Positions 12,458 through 25,000 of a DNA stretch of 64,000 nt are shown here, in pieces. The DNA is from Endothia cerciana (Eukaryota > Ascomycota > Sordariomycetes > Diaporthales > Cryphonectriaceae). Location: positions 186,001 through 250,000 of the forward strand of contig JALRMH010000025.1 of the NCBI GenBank assembly GCA_026119935.1, given 5' to 3'. A program made the position numbers and the translations under genes. Below the pieces are notes generated by a model. That model worked only from the letters and a program-made list of their open reading frames with translations. It searched no databases and was not told the origin of the DNA. Positions within the stretch are counted from its first letter, which is position 1, and each line of letters begins with the position of its first letter.

Positions 12458-12898
12458 GACGTTTGTGTGCCTCGTTCCAGCCGGGACCTAGCGGTCTGGC
12501 CTCGGTGCTGTGACGCCCTCACGAAGGGGGCAGGTCTTTGCAGCTATGGAGGTGGTGAGGAGGAGTAGGAGGAGGCTACAGTTCTCGGCCGGGAGAGGAG
12601 GGTTCGGGCGCGGGCGTCGTCGTCACGCAGCTAGATGGTGTTCCGAGATGGGTGCCGAGTTGCTGCGTGACAGTAGCAAAGGGCGCGAGACAGGCTGGGG
12701 TGTGGTGGTGGTGGTGGTGGTCTCTCTCTCTGCCAGAGGTTGGGGGCCGAGGCAGGGTGCCAAGACAAAGAAGCAGATGGGGGGACCCGGGGTGAAGAGT
12801 CGCGTAGGGGTCCTATATAGCAAGCAAGCACAACAACAACGTGGTGATGGGAAGATCCGAGATAACTGGGGTCACGACGGGTTGCGCGGTAGGAGGTG

Positions 12899-13011
12899 AG
12901 GGCAGGGCAAGGGCAGGGCAGGGCAGGGCAGGGCAAGGGCAGGGTAGGATAGGTCCGTGGCATGGCATGGGCATGGCACGGCAGGGCACGGCAGGACAGA
13001 GGGCAGGGCAT
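12899..13011. repeat. GGGCA-type minisatellite, upstream of the metacaspase
   Basis: Head-to-tail GGGCA and GGGCAA units at 12899-12946 continue after a short break as degenerate GGCATG/GGCAC units to about 13011. The tract is strongly G-rich on the plus strand. It begins 442 bases upstream of the metacaspase start codon. Confidence 0.9.
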
Positions 13012-13510
13012 GGGAAACCTGGGGTTGTGATAGGACCAAAGACGACCAAGCCACAAGATGACCTCTTTTGATTAGGCGTCGCTGGCCTCGGGCCCCAGTC
13101 TCATCCCGCCAGTCTGAGCCGAGTTTCCCGGGGTTCGCGTCGAGGCTGAGATGGAACGACAAGCCAGGAATTGCAGGGAAAACAGGAAGCGGGAAACGCA
13201 AAAAGGTGGGGTGCGAAGATGATGATGGGGGGGTGGACGAACCTGTTGGTGTGGAGAATCCATCCAGAGGGTGGGTGTCTGTCTGTATGTCACTGCCCGG
13301 CCAGGGCCAGAGTGCCAACCGTGACAGGAGCCTGTGACCTATGACGGGAGCCCAGGGCGTTGGGGCGGGAGGGCGGATAGCGGAGAGCGTCAGAAGCTTA
13401 CCGGTATGTATGCCCTGCAGGCAGGTGGCTCACGGGTGCCCACAGTGCCCACGGGTGCCCACCTGTACCCACCGTGGCCCTTGGGGCTGAGCTACTTAAT
13501 ACATCATAGC

Positions 13511-13560
13511 CCACACACACACACAAACACACACACACACACACACACAAATACACACAC
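13511..13560. repeat. (CA)n microsatellite
   Basis: Interrupted CA repeat of about 50 bases with single A insertions. It lies in gene-free DNA. Confidence 0.95.
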
Positions 13561-16500
13561 TACGTTAGCTGCAGGACTGTTGTTGTGGCGGGCGGACGGG
13601 TGCTGTGATGTATCTCAAACCTAATCTCGAACCGCCGAAACGGTCATAATCTTAGAAACGCCAAGCGCATATCGAATTGTGTGTGTGGCGCGCGAGTGTG
13701 TGTCTGAGTGTGCACATGCATGCAGCAAGCAGGTGAGAGAGGAAGCCGTCAAAATGGGTGCATATTATTCGAGATGTGATGTCTTATGACATGACGCTGC
13801 AGGATGCGAGTCGACCAGCCAGACCTCCTCCTGCCTAGGTGCCACCTGGCAGCCCTGGCGTTGGGGCCGTTTCGCCGTTTCTTCCGTCTTCTCGTTTGAC
13901 CATTGGGCAGAGGCTGAAATAAACATCGTGGACAACCCGTGGATCTCCCCCCCCCCCTTACACGGGTAGAAGCCCCTTTGCCTTTTTGTTCCCCACCCTT
14001 TCTTTCTCTTTCTTTCTCATGGCGCTTGTACACAAAATAATCAGTACTGTGGTCCTCCTCCTTCCACCCCATCGACTGACTATCTGGCTTGTTCCTAAGT
14101 AGCGGCCAGTCTCGTCCAGCCAAACGCTGACCCTAGATAGACGTACCTCGGCACCGGATCTGTGCCTGCTTCCATCGAGTTCAACTTGCTATGCGCAATG
14201 GTCTCAATATGTGGTACGATGGTCGAAATTTGATCGCTGGCCCGGCCCTGGCCAATCGGCCTTGACCGCAGGCTGGTTGAGGCGAAGCACTGCGGCCGGG
14301 CTAGGCTCGACGCAGGCCACGATACGTCGCAGACGATCCGGCCGCGTCCTGCCAGTGAGGAAAAACACACGGGCAGCGCCTGCAACGACCGTCCGACTCG
14401 GCTAAGCAATGCAACCCCCCTCTCTCCAACCTCGGGGTTCAGCTCTGCCTCCCACGCGCTGCGGACAGACCCCAGCGTGGACACGGGGCCATACATACGT
14501 ATGGCTGGGAGGCCCCGGAGGACCGTCTGTGGTAGCCACCGGCCGCTTTGGCACCGGAACTTTGAAATTCCGTGGCCACTATCTACAACCTTCGCTCAAC
14601 CTTCCAGGCCCATGGCACACCCCCACCCCCCCGGAGGGCCCGTCTTGTCAGTCTTGCCCCATCACCAAGTGCCGGGCGCGAACCCAGATGTCAGACCACG
14701 TGGCAGCCAGGTCTAGACGGCTGCTCAAGAGGGGGGGGGTTGGGTGGGGTTGCATGTCAAGGGCGACTACATATGCACCCGATACGGGGACCTGCTTCGC
14801 CCGTGATCATATTGGATCCTCATGCAGGCCGACTTGGGAATTTGACTTCGGGACTTGCGCCGCAAGCTCCCTGCGCCCGCCCATCCAGGGAGATGCGCGG
14901 AACGGCCGATGTCCTAAGAATCAGGACGCCACGCAAGCTGGACAGGCCCAATGGCGGGACGTCTTGGCTTCATCACCTCCTCGAGGCTCCTGGGCACGGA
15001 AACTCCGTCTCGGCTCTTCTCACGCTAACAAGCTATCGCTCACCGGATCTGCGGTGAACGTTGCCTCGACATGTCTCCTCCTGGGCCTGCCTGGGCCGGC
15101 ACTGGACACAGGACGTCGAATCTCGAGTCGGCCCTGCGTCGCCTGCCCTCCAAGGCCGATGTCCAGACTTTGTGTATTGGTGCCGTCTGTACCAGTCACT
15201 CGGACAGCGAAGACGAGGGCTCTCAAGTACCACTCATGGGGTAGGGCCACACCACCGCTGACCCGTGTTTTCGTCTGGCTGGGTGGTTCAGGCGACGGGC
15301 GGGGGCGACGAGGTTTGGGGCTACATTGGGAATCTACAAGAACGGTCGGGGGGAGCATACGAGGCACTGGCTCCGACCGAGACTGTACGACATTGGTTGG
15401 GGACGGCCTTGGCCTACACGCATCAGGGTCCAGCAGGAGCTTGCGCTCGCCAAGGGACAACCCGCTCATGCACCGTGGCTGTCGCTGCTTCAGGTGGAAG
15501 GATTGGTTCGCTTTCTCTGATGAGGTTGTGGACTTGCTCCTATCAATCCGTGGGATTTCCTTCGCTCATACCCACGAGCCCCCAAGCCGCGCCTAGTCAC
15601 GGACTTGGCAGCTGAACACGGGACTTGACACAGGCATATCCTGATGCCATCTCGTCGATCATTCCCGGCCAACGGCCCTGACGGGACAGGCAATGCCGTT
15701 GCTTGATCTCACCACGGGAACACGCTGGTGCCGCTGCAGAAGTTTCTTGTGCTGCCCGACTAATCGAAAGAAGACGCAAGGACTCCGGCAGACGGCGGGC
15801 AGCCCAAGAGCACGACAGCCAGGCTCCACAGGCGTTGCTCTTCGATCTGAGCCCTTGAGAAGCCCCATATCCTCGAACGCTCGTCAGCACGGCCCGTGCC
15901 AAGGCGGCCGGCTGAGGCAGATGACTGACATCCTTCCTGCGGCGTTGAACCGTTTTGCACTAATCATCACCGATACCTTAAAGTAGGAATCGCATCGTCC
16001 ACGCGAGGTGATGTCGTTGCGGGGCTCTTTGTTGTCAATAGGTGCGTTTCGTCGTTCGACGTGGTGCATATCGCGCATCTTGCCGAGCACGTCGGGGACC
16101 ACGGAGAGATCTCGACGGAGTTTAATACAAGTACGCTGTGGCGGAAATATCGATTTCGCGTTTTCAAGGTCAAATAAAGACGAGCCAATATATGCTTTGT
16201 GGTAGGATACCCTCTAGGTCATGATCGTCTGTCGCTACCTTGTGTCTCTAAAGCCTTGGCCTTTCGTGCCCTTCCTGCCTTCAGCCCCCATCCCCATCAA
16301 GGTTTTGCTCTTAGGTACCGGCGCATCCTCCCCAAGCGCCCTTCCAGCTGGACCAGGAGATCCATCCCGCAAATCCTGCCCCTAACACGTGCAGGCTTGC
16401 GAGTCCGGAAACCCCAGCAATCTCACAATCCTTCGTCTTGCGTCGATTCACTTTGATTCCCACCCCGATCGGCAGCTGATCTGCAGCACCTTGCCCACAG

Positions 16501-17260
16501 TGTCCGAAGGAGATTGCCTGCTGACGTGTGACGCACACCTTTGCGTTTGAAGTGCCCATGAGGCTGAATGCTCGGCTCCCCCAGACAGCGTCCGAATACG
16601 AAGGCGGTACAAGGTCGCGTATCGCTGTCGGTATGACGCCCGCTTCCGATACAACCACGAGCGGTGGCTGCAGTCCTGCGCGAGTGATCAAGCCAAATGG
16701 CACCTTGCTTCAGGTCAACATGCTATACGCCAAACTTCAACGTGAGATATGCATGGATTTGTGGTAGCCCTTCTTTCTAGCTAAGCAAAGGACATCGTCT
16801 CTCAATTTTTTTATCCGCCTCCTTTATCCGCGGAGGCGTTTTTGCTTTTTTGAAAAGCCGTCCTCGACAGTTGTGCGGCGCCTGAGCCAGCCGTTTCTTT
16901 TTATGCCTTTGGGCAGTGTAGCGGCTCACATTGAGCGCAGCCACTGCAGAAGCCCCACCAACCAGATATGCCCACATTGGCAACCTGCTGGATATAACAT
17001 GCTAACAGTACCGTTGTGGTCTCACGACATTTGCAGGTTGTAGAACTCATAAATATAGAAGACTTGACTTCCTCGGTACATAAAGGAGCCTTGCCCTTCT
17101 TACCTAAGGTCTAACAAACCCCACCTTCTCTTGATTCCGCCTCGAGTGCACGGCACTACTTCCACGAGAACTCGACAAACACTGTCGCTACCACGACTGT
17201 CCCATTTCGAATCCAGGACAGAGGACTCGAGAGGCCGGTGACTTAGGCGTTCGTAAGAAG

Positions 17261-20200
17261 ATGGCTGATCCGCTCTCCATCGGGACGGCCGTCACTGGCC
17301 TGTTATTATTCGGGTTTCAAGTCTGCGCAGGAGTCCCGACTTATCTGGACGCACCCAAGGAGCATGGCACGGAGGTCGGGTCGGCTGGGCAATAAGCTGA
17401 GCAGATGCGGCTGCTGCTGGAGTCAACAGAGGCAGCGGCTCAGAGCCTTGAGCCAAATCACGAGCCATCAGCTGTCTTCATACGAGGCTGCATCGCAACA
17501 TGTCAGACAGAGGTCAAGGCCCTGGATAAAGTGGTCTCCAGCTGGCCGGCCCATCCGCATCAGACGGGGGACAAAGATCTGGAGCGCAAGGTAAAGCGAC
17601 AGACGAAGAAGCTAACTTACGCATTCCATCGTGGCAACCTCGAAAAACAGCAGGCTCGCTTGGCACGGGTCAACGCAACTCTACAGACAGCGATGGATAT
17701 CGCGGGGATGTATGTTGTTCTCTAAAAAGAGACGTATTGGTTTGAGATCCACTGACACCTCTTGCAATGCAGGACTATCCTCGTTCATAATGAGGAGATC
17801 ATATCTGGTCTCAAAGAACGGATTGTCTCGTCAAACCTACCGAGCTTGCCTGAGCTTGTCCGGGAAGAGATCTCTGTGGTGGCAAACTTGCACATTGCCT
17901 ACGAGCACCGAATGGAATCCCGCCTCGAGGACTTGGCCGAGTTAGTGAAGGGGCTAGACTCTGGTAGACAAGGCCATGTAAGGACAAGATGACCTGACGT
18001 AGTGTACTGACTATGCTAACGCCTATCCGCAGTCTCCAGGTCAAGAGCTGATCGCGAAGCTTATAGCTAAGCCACCAGATTTGGTCCACTGCATGGTCCC
18101 CTCAAGAGGCAATATGTCCAAGACCATCATCTCCAATGCGAATATTACCTTGCTCACACAACACGTCACAGCATCTCCGCGTCCGTCGGGCTATGCCGTC
18201 TCCTCGGCCGTGCCATTAGGATATCCTTTTCCGCGTCATTCGGGGCTGGCGGTTTCAGTATGGGTCCGACGATTACCTGGTACCCTTGCGTCAAGCCGGA
18301 GGTAAGTCCAGCATTCCGACTATTGAATATTTTGGGTTCTTTCTTTTATTTCTATTCCATTAAGAAGGCAAGCCACCGATTTCGAAGCACTTGAATTCCT
18401 GGAGCTGTGTATCAGCGATATTATCGCGAAGCTCTTCCTGGAAGGAAAAGTGTCTCCCAACGCCACGGATATACATGGCCGCTCTCTGATGCACCATACT
18501 GCAGCAATTCTGGTATGTCATTCTGCACTCCTAGCTTACAAATTTCAATTATTTATCTATAGTCCAGCGCGGTCTACATCTCTGAGATCCTCCTCCCAGT
18601 GCAGACACCTTGACGGTTATGGACAGCGATTCCATAAAACGCCTGGTCATGCATGGAGTTTCACCAATGCTATGTGATGATTCGGGCGCGTAAATTATTG
18701 CAATAGTATCGATTCTGCCAATTTGGGATTAATACGATACTCGATTCCATTAGAACGCCTGCATGGCTACTGTTCGCTAGCACATTCGAAAGCCGCGGCC
18801 GCACAGCTCCGAGTGCGGCCTCTTACAGACCAAGTGTGCATATGGCCCGTTTCACGCGGACACTACAAATCAGTCATCAGCTGTGCTCATTCGGTCTGTC
18901 TGGGAATCTACACGTGCAGCTGAGTCCTCCAGAATCACCACACGAGGGTGATGGCCCTGAAGGCTGGGTTGTCATATTTCATGGCTCACCCGCTCTCGCA
19001 GCAGGTAGGGATCAATCTCGGTAATAATTACGTCGAACAGATCACCTACAGAATGTCTAACATGTGTTGGTAGCTTGCGACTGCGGCCCGTTGAGTACCG
19101 CTGTTTCTTCCGGAGAGTTGAAGCTGGTCGAAAAATCTCCTTCACAGAAGACCTTGTACATTGAAGGAAGTCAACATTTTTGGTCAGACACCAGCCCACC
19201 TGGCTGTTTGTCACCCTCCTTGCTTGAGGCTGCTATTGCAAGGCCAGGGACTATCCCTTATCGATACCCTTGATCTTGTGGGTCGGAGCCCCTTGCAATA
19301 TGTTGTCCGTACCAATCGTGGCGTACTGGAAGGTGGGAAATGCACAGAGACCTTGAGATTTATTCTTGAGAAAGATTGCAAGACTGGTCAACAATATGGC
19401 CTGCTCTTTAAACATTCCTGCTCGATCTGCCATATTGTACTCCTGGAGCACCTCAAGGATCGAGAACATCGATCGAAGCTATTGGCGCGAGATAAGTTGC
19501 CGAGTGCGAGGTCTAAAGACCTGGGCCTCAACTCGCCTTGGGTACTAGCTTCCAAAGCTGGTCTTGTCGTCAGGGCGCTCCAGGAACGTCACATCAATAT
19601 TCCACAATCTTTGGAGGTCTACTGCTCCAATCCTGAACCGGAAATTAGTTATCCCCATGCTTCCAAGTCGGTCTTTCACCATTTCTATTCATTCGATCCC
19701 CTTGACTTTGATGCTGCTTACCGGCTTAGATTTCGCGACTGAGATGCAGCCGACCCGAATGGAGTAACTCCCTTAATGTCATGGCCAACAGTTGGGGGCT
19801 ATAGTCAGTGTAAATGGTTGATTGAGAACGGAGCTGGTATCCGCAAGCCGGCATGGAGAGGGCACGCCACGACTGCTCACCATTTCTATTGGGAAATGGG
19901 TCAAGCTTACAAGGGATACAGATGCAATCGTTTTCATTTGCCAGGAGCGGGTCTTAATGATATTCAGGATCTTACTTGACACTTAACGCCAGTCGACGAT
20001 TATGATGGATGCTACTGTAGATGCTCACCGGAAGGATGTTCCCCATTCATCTGGTTCCTCAGGAGCTTCAGCAGCATCCTCGGACCCCGATTGCGAGTTC
20101 CTTCAGTCGTGAACGAGCCGGACTGCCTACAAATTGTGGCAGCATATGTAAGTCACTCCCTGGAAAAAAACGAACCTCAATTTAACCAAAGGTCAGCTCC

Positions 20201-20545
20201 ACTCTACGATTCGATTCTGGACATTTGGGGCTTTGAGCTTTAGGCACACCTGCTCTTATGACGGGTGGAATAATCCGGTGGCATTGAGTTTCGGAGGAAA
20301 TCAAGGAACTTGTCGATGAGGACGCGCATTTACTGGAAATGCTGGAAAGTTTGGTAGACGAATTCAAGCTAGCGCATGACTCTGGTCCAGAAGGGTCAAG
20401 AAGCGGGTCTCAATATTTCGTTTTAGAAGGACCAGTAGCTCTCAAGAATGCGACAAGTACACGACGCACTTGAAGGCGATCGGATTAACGAGGAAGACAA
20501 GGTCGCTGCTCAGGAGGCCGGTGTGATATGGCAGGAAACGGAAAT
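17261..20545 (+). pseudogene. decayed Fungal_N-ankyrin repeat protein gene
   Basis: The start (MADPLSIGTAVTGLL) is the classic fungal N-terminal domain seen in ankyrin and STAND-like proteins. An in-frame TAA at 17393-17395 interrupts it after 44 codons, and homology resumes directly after the stop. Introns at 17710-17772 and 17978-18032 still look functional. Further on, the usual segments of this protein type appear in changing frames: S-F-G-A-G-G-F-S-M-G-P (about 18236), a helical segment (about 18370-18513), L-V-M-H-G-V-S-P (about 18640), an ankyrin-like stretch with N-I-F-G-Q-T-P-A-H-L-A-V (about 19165), F-R-D then a stop at 19741, G-V-T-P-L-M, C-S-P-E-G-C-S-P-F (about 20020), and an acidic helix E-E-I-K-E-L-V-D-E-D (about 20295). 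At least three frameshifts and several stops separate them, so the gene is broken. The family's function is unknown; many members are lineage-specific. End approximate. Confidence 0.8.
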
Positions 20546-22171
20546 CGAAACAAGGGAAGACGTAGAACATGACCACGGCTATCGTGAATCAGGTTGGAGG
20601 TCGGACGTGGACGGGTGTGAGATGTGGTCCACCTTCAGGTCCATGGACGACGATTGGTGGTCGAGGCAGAAACTCATCATGTCTACAGCATCTTCAGGAT
20701 CAGGGTATCCTTCTACTGCTCGATCTCGCAGATATATTAAGCGTCAATATGATCTATGTCTTGTTCAGATACCCCTCCACCTTGTCAGTCTCGCGCTGCT
20801 GCAATGCTTCTCTTGCGACGACGTGAATACCCCCCCAATACTCGATTGGCTACGCCAATGAATGATCGATACTGCCTGCTTAACGTTTAGAGGTCACAAA
20901 CAATGATATTCATCTCTACAAGCAAGGCAGTGGGGCGAAGTAATGAGCAAGAACAAGGAGTGGTCCGAAGAAGGGCTGGCCCAAGTTTCAACTGGGGATG
21001 TGCTAGCTCATACCTAAGGTCTGAAATGCTTGCGCCGGGCCCACGATATTCACTTGCTCCAAGGACGCGGAGTCTCGGTCGGATCGTTTCTGAGATCATG
21101 TCGCCCATCATTATTGTGGTCTTTGCCCCCTCGTAGTCCCAGTCACTCCGCCTACCAGGGACGATCTGCAGATTTATGCGTTCTTGAAGGTATATCCAGT
21201 TGCGTAGTCAAGCAGTGAAATTATGCTCCAACCCTCCATTTATGCGTACCCTGTGATTAACCTCAACCTTGGAAGTGAAGAAGCGATCCTGGAGGATGAC
21301 ATGAGCACACCGAACGGGAGTCGAGTTCGTGTCCCCTGTACCATCTGCGCGCATGCTCAAGATTCAAATGATCTCGAAATACGCCATGATATACCTGGCA
21401 ACTAACTGATATATAGGGCTTATCCCTAATCACTCTGCGACTATCGCGCTCTTCCAGGATGAGGCTGCCGGTCAATACATGGAGGGTATTAAGCGAGACG
21501 CCATTGGGAGTGGAACTATTAGCGGGCAAAGCAGGTGTGCCTGGTGCTGTTGTTATTTTTACGCATTTCGGCGCTCGGACGGCTGCCCGGCCCCGGCTCG
21601 GTCCCGCCCCGGGCAAATATTATTGAGGATGGGCGCATCTGACATCTTGATACCCCATGGAGATATTTATACCGACGCGAAGAAGTGCTCGAACAGTGGG
21701 CAATAAGTACCGTATGAGATCTAAGAATGCCACACGGCTCTCTCTCGCTGATGAGGGAGGTGAAGGTTGTCTGAGGCTCTCATGTAGAACGCCTTTTGGA
21801 ATCCGGCTTTCTAAGTGCACTCGCCGTCCGAGTACCAGGCGCGTCGACGACGGCACCAGGATTCGAACCGGTTGCTTAAGAATCCTCATTCCTGGATTGC
21901 ATCAATTGACACAGCTTGCTAGCACCAGCCTAGATTCTGAAGCCAGTGCGCCAATGTCAGACATAGACGGCAGGTTTTGCTGCAGGATGGTGTGAGCGAG
22001 CGGCTCGAGGGTCTTTTGGTCGATCCTTTACATGTTGCCAAATATCTGCTATATGCGGCCCCCCCCCCTCCCTCTTACAAACACTGCAAAGTCCATTGCA
22101 TCGTCCATTCCTTGCATCGTAGTCGACTCTACCCATCATCTGTCTGTCGATTTCAACAGCGCCTCTCCGAG
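20546..22171. other. intergenic, no supported gene
   Basis: AT content is higher than in the housekeeping block. Short frames on both strands have frequent stops and no recognisable motif. It may contain further decayed sequence belonging to the upstream pseudogene. Confidence 0.5.
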
Positions 22172-23699
22172 ATGGCAAGCCGGGCTTTATATGATGGGGC
22201 CTACGCCATAGCGTATACCACGTTCGCCATGGGGGTCTTGACCACAGCCCTCAGATACTATTCACACCTTTTAATTATGAAATCATGGGGTCCCGATGAC
22301 TCTGCATCTGTTACTGTTCTTGTACACCACCAGTGACCAATATCCCACTCTAATTGCGGACCGAGCACTGACAGCTTCTCTCGTGGAACCACAGGCTGCA
22401 ATGCTCGTGCAACAGGGCATGCTTCAAGTGCTTCTGAGTGGGGGCTGTGGATTGTACGCCTGCTTCACATCCTGTCGGATGCTACAGAAAGCTAATTTCG
22501 TGCTTCTCAGGCCCGGAATGACATGTGGGATAAGGGGATATACTTTCTACAAGGTGAATTAGAACGGTTACCGCATATCGCGCCTTGCTCGATGAGGATC
22601 GTCGTGTTCTCTATTGACTGACGAACCGATGCGACAGGTCATCTTTGCCGAGGAGATTGTGGTTTATTCGTTACACTTTGTTATCAAAATAACTTTTCTT
22701 CTCTTCTTTCTTCGGATATGGCAAGGCACCGGGTATCGAAAATCCGTCTTCGCTGGACTGGCCCTCAACGGCTCGATATTTCTTTCCAGCATGTAAGCCA
22801 CCAACCACACCACCGGAGTCCACGAAGTCTATGATCCAGGACTGAACACCAGAAAGACTCCTCACATGCCTCCAGTGCAACTCCTTTCAGGCGATCTTTG
22901 ATCCAGTCTCGGCACCCAATGCCGTGTGCCTCGATCAACTTACGGTCCTGATCATACCTCCTGTTCTCGTCAGTTCAGACCTTTCCGTTGTCCCGCCACG
23001 GCGAAATTGATAAAGGAGTCTCTCTCCGCTAAAGGCAGAGTGCCACAGAACATCGCCATGGACCTTTACATCCTGGCCCTCCCGATCGCCGTGGTCTGGA
23101 GCCTGCAGATCTCCGTCCGAAAGAAGATGCAGATCGTCTTCGTCATGAGCTTCGGGCTCTGCTCGGTCGTCGTGGCCTGCGTCCGCCTGTCCGTCATACC
23201 CACGCTCGTGTCGGGCCCCAACGAGACACGGCAGCTGGAGGAGATCATCATCGCCGCCATCGAGGTACAGTCCGCGGTCATAGCCATGAACCTCCCGTCG
23301 CTGAGGGCCATCTGGACCCGGTACAGCAACCACAACGGTTCTAGCGCTACCGGCGGTGACGACTCGCGTATGAGGTCGCACCAGTTGGCGTCCACGGCCA
23401 AGAGCTCACGAGGTGCCTACGCGGAGGGTAGGATGAAGGTCCAGGGGCCGATGGACGTGGGCACACGACCTGCGCCAGGCATCACGCGCTCGGAGTCGGA
23501 GGAGGAACCTTTCCAGAAGACAGGTCATCGACTTTGGCCGTTCGCCTCAGGGGGCAGCGAACGGCCATTGGAAGACAAATACCTGGACCAGCACGGAATT
23601 CACGTCACAAGGCGATTCGAGATAAGTTCTGGAATTGCTGAAGCGCCAGAGATTCTTCCTAAAGGACACGTGGTAGATGCCATGTACAGCAAGGTTTAG
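22172..23699 (+). CDS. Pth11-like / SAT4-family seven-helix membrane protein (fungal rhodopsin domain)
   Basis: This is an integral plasma-membrane protein of the large Pezizomycotina family related to the GPCR-like Pth11. Ligands and partners are unknown for most members. Five exons (22172-22321, 22395-22553, 22638-22792, 22857-22968, 23049-23699) give 408 aa with closed phases. No single long frame covers it; splicing removes every stop. Helices are visible at the N-terminus (A-Y-A-I-A-Y-T-T-F-A-M-G-V), after the typical W-G-x-D-D loop, in V-I-F-A-E-E-I-V-V-Y-S and F-L-L-F-F-L-R-I, after a C-L-Q-C loop, and in N-I-A-M-D-L-Y-I-L-A-L-P, followed by two more. The last ~120 residues are a polar cytoplasmic tail. 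There is no CFEM domain. The weakest junction is the GTCAGT donor at 22969. It lies beside a pseudogene, suggesting an accessory region. Confidence 0.8.
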
Positions 23700-24643
23700 G
23701 ATGAGTCTTACCAAAGCTCAAGGGCTAGACCTATCAATCCATGTACATACATTACTTCCAGACTCTCAAGTTGTCTATTTTGCAAAAGGCTCCGCAAATG
23801 ACCGGACCGTTGTCAAGATAGACGCACATGAACTATTTGCATCTCACCAGAATGTCCAGCATGGATGATCACATATCGCCGAGGCTTTAGAGGCCTGACT
23901 GAAGGTTCTCATTCGCGCCCGAATGCTTCAGATCCAAATGCTGTGAGTCGAAGCAGCCAGCCGAAGGGCCTGGGCAGCTACATGCCAGCCCCGGCGAAAT
24001 CAACGCACTACAAGACTCAAATCAACCTATTCAAGGAGCTGGCAAGTCTCGGCGCTCAAGGAGACCTCCGTGACCTCGACCATGGGGTATCCCCGGCCCG
24101 CCTGGCGCTCGTCTGCCCCGCGACGCCTTCTCCCGTCCTCCTTAAAAACCAACGTACGCGACACGCTCTAACGCCGTCATTCCCAGGGCGTAACACACAA
24201 GGCTCTCCGCACCGGCAGCGCTTTTCATCTTACAAGTCCCAAACATCTCTAGGATGCTGACCGCAGTCCACCTCGCCACAACCAACCACCTCGGCGGACG
24301 CAGACCCAGGGACGGACCGCGTGCCGTAGAAGCTGAGATGGGCCAGAGGGCGGAGGCCAGAGCAAGTTCGCCTGGACCCCTTCATGGGTCACCTCGCTGT
24401 ACCCCGGGAGCACATCGAGGCCTGTCTGGATCAGGATTGCGGCGGTGAGGAGGAATTCCCGGCGCTGACAGCCCTTCCTCCTTTGCGCGGGCCAGCACGG
24501 GTGCGAACTCCGCGAGGATGTATTTCAGGTCCCACAGACACGTCATCTGGACGGCGTCGTTGAGCAGCATCGGTGATGGTCGTAGTGTAGCTGCTCCGCC
24601 AGACAACCCTCATCGCCCGCGAGAGCCACATCTGGGTCGCATT

Positions 24644-25000
24644 TCAAGTGTCATCCCCGTCTCCCCCGGGCGGCTCTAGCGATGCACGCGCATGGTTATC
24701 TGGCCGCCACTCCATATACACGATCTTCTCCGGGTTGTACCGATACGCCTGGATCTCAAACGAGATCCATGGCCTCCTCACCGTCACGCGCGAGAGGTCC
24801 TCACTCAAGGTATCATAGGCAGCCGTCACCGGGAGCCTGCGGTACAGCGCGGTGAACTCGACGGCCCGCCGCACGAGCATGTGCCCGGGAAGGCCGTGTG
24901 CATCCATATATTGATCATCCATTATGCCTAGAGAATTGTGAGTCAAACTGCGGGAAGGTGCAGATAGGAGGTGCTCTGGAAGATTGCAACTTTGATCCAC
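24644..25000 (-). CDS. unrecognised protein-like fragment
   Basis: The frame encodes 118 aa with a composition more protein-like than its surroundings (M-D-D-Q-Y-M-D-A-H-G-L-P-G-H, then R-A-V-E-F-T-A-L-Y-R-R-L-P-V-T-A-A-Y-D-T-L). A possible splice acceptor (CTCTAG) precedes it at about 24931. A second protein-like stretch (C-L-W-D-L-K-Y-I-L-A-E-F) lies at about 24500-24550 on the same strand in another frame. It could be a small gene with unmodelled introns or a relic. I do not recognise the family. Confidence 0.2.
   Translation of the reverse strand: MDQSCNLPEHLLSAPSRSLTHNSLGIMDDQYMDAHGLPGHMLVRRAVEFTALYRRLPVTAAYDTLSEDLSRVTVRRPWISFEIQAYRYNPEKIVYMEWRPDNHARASLEPPGGDGDDT

Larger units (their letters stand above)
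12458..17260. other. 4.8-kb region without a recognisable gene; repeat-rich
   Basis: The left part is the metacaspase promoter. It holds a GTG repeat followed by a TC repeat (about 12700-12730), a GGGCA minisatellite (12899-13011) and a CA microsatellite (13511-13560). From 14 to 17 kb several frames stay open for a few hundred bases, the longest at 14409-15596 (+), but they show no family motif, no coherent intron signals and a random-looking Arg/Pro/Ser composition, as GC-rich non-coding DNA does. A 7-bp hairpin followed by a T run lies near 16814-16843. I see nothing that supports a gene. Confidence 0.5.

Noticed and set aside
14409..15596. 395-codon open frame on the plus strand
   Set aside because: It has no domain, a random-looking Arg/Pro/Ser/Gly composition and competing frames on both strands, and lies in GC-rich DNA where stops are rare by chance.
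16814..16843. Hairpin followed by a T run, like a bacterial terminator
   Set aside because: The window is clearly fungal nuclear DNA, where such structures do not end Pol II transcription, and no gene ends here.
21840..21875. Reverse-strand GGTTCGAATCC box resembling a tRNA B box
   Set aside because: The flanking bases do not pair as a T stem, and no A box or acceptor stem is found at the right distance.
22172..23699. Initial reading of the receptor gene as a pseudogene
   Set aside because: Four introns with correct phases remove every stop and join the conserved segments, so an intact gene is the better explanation.
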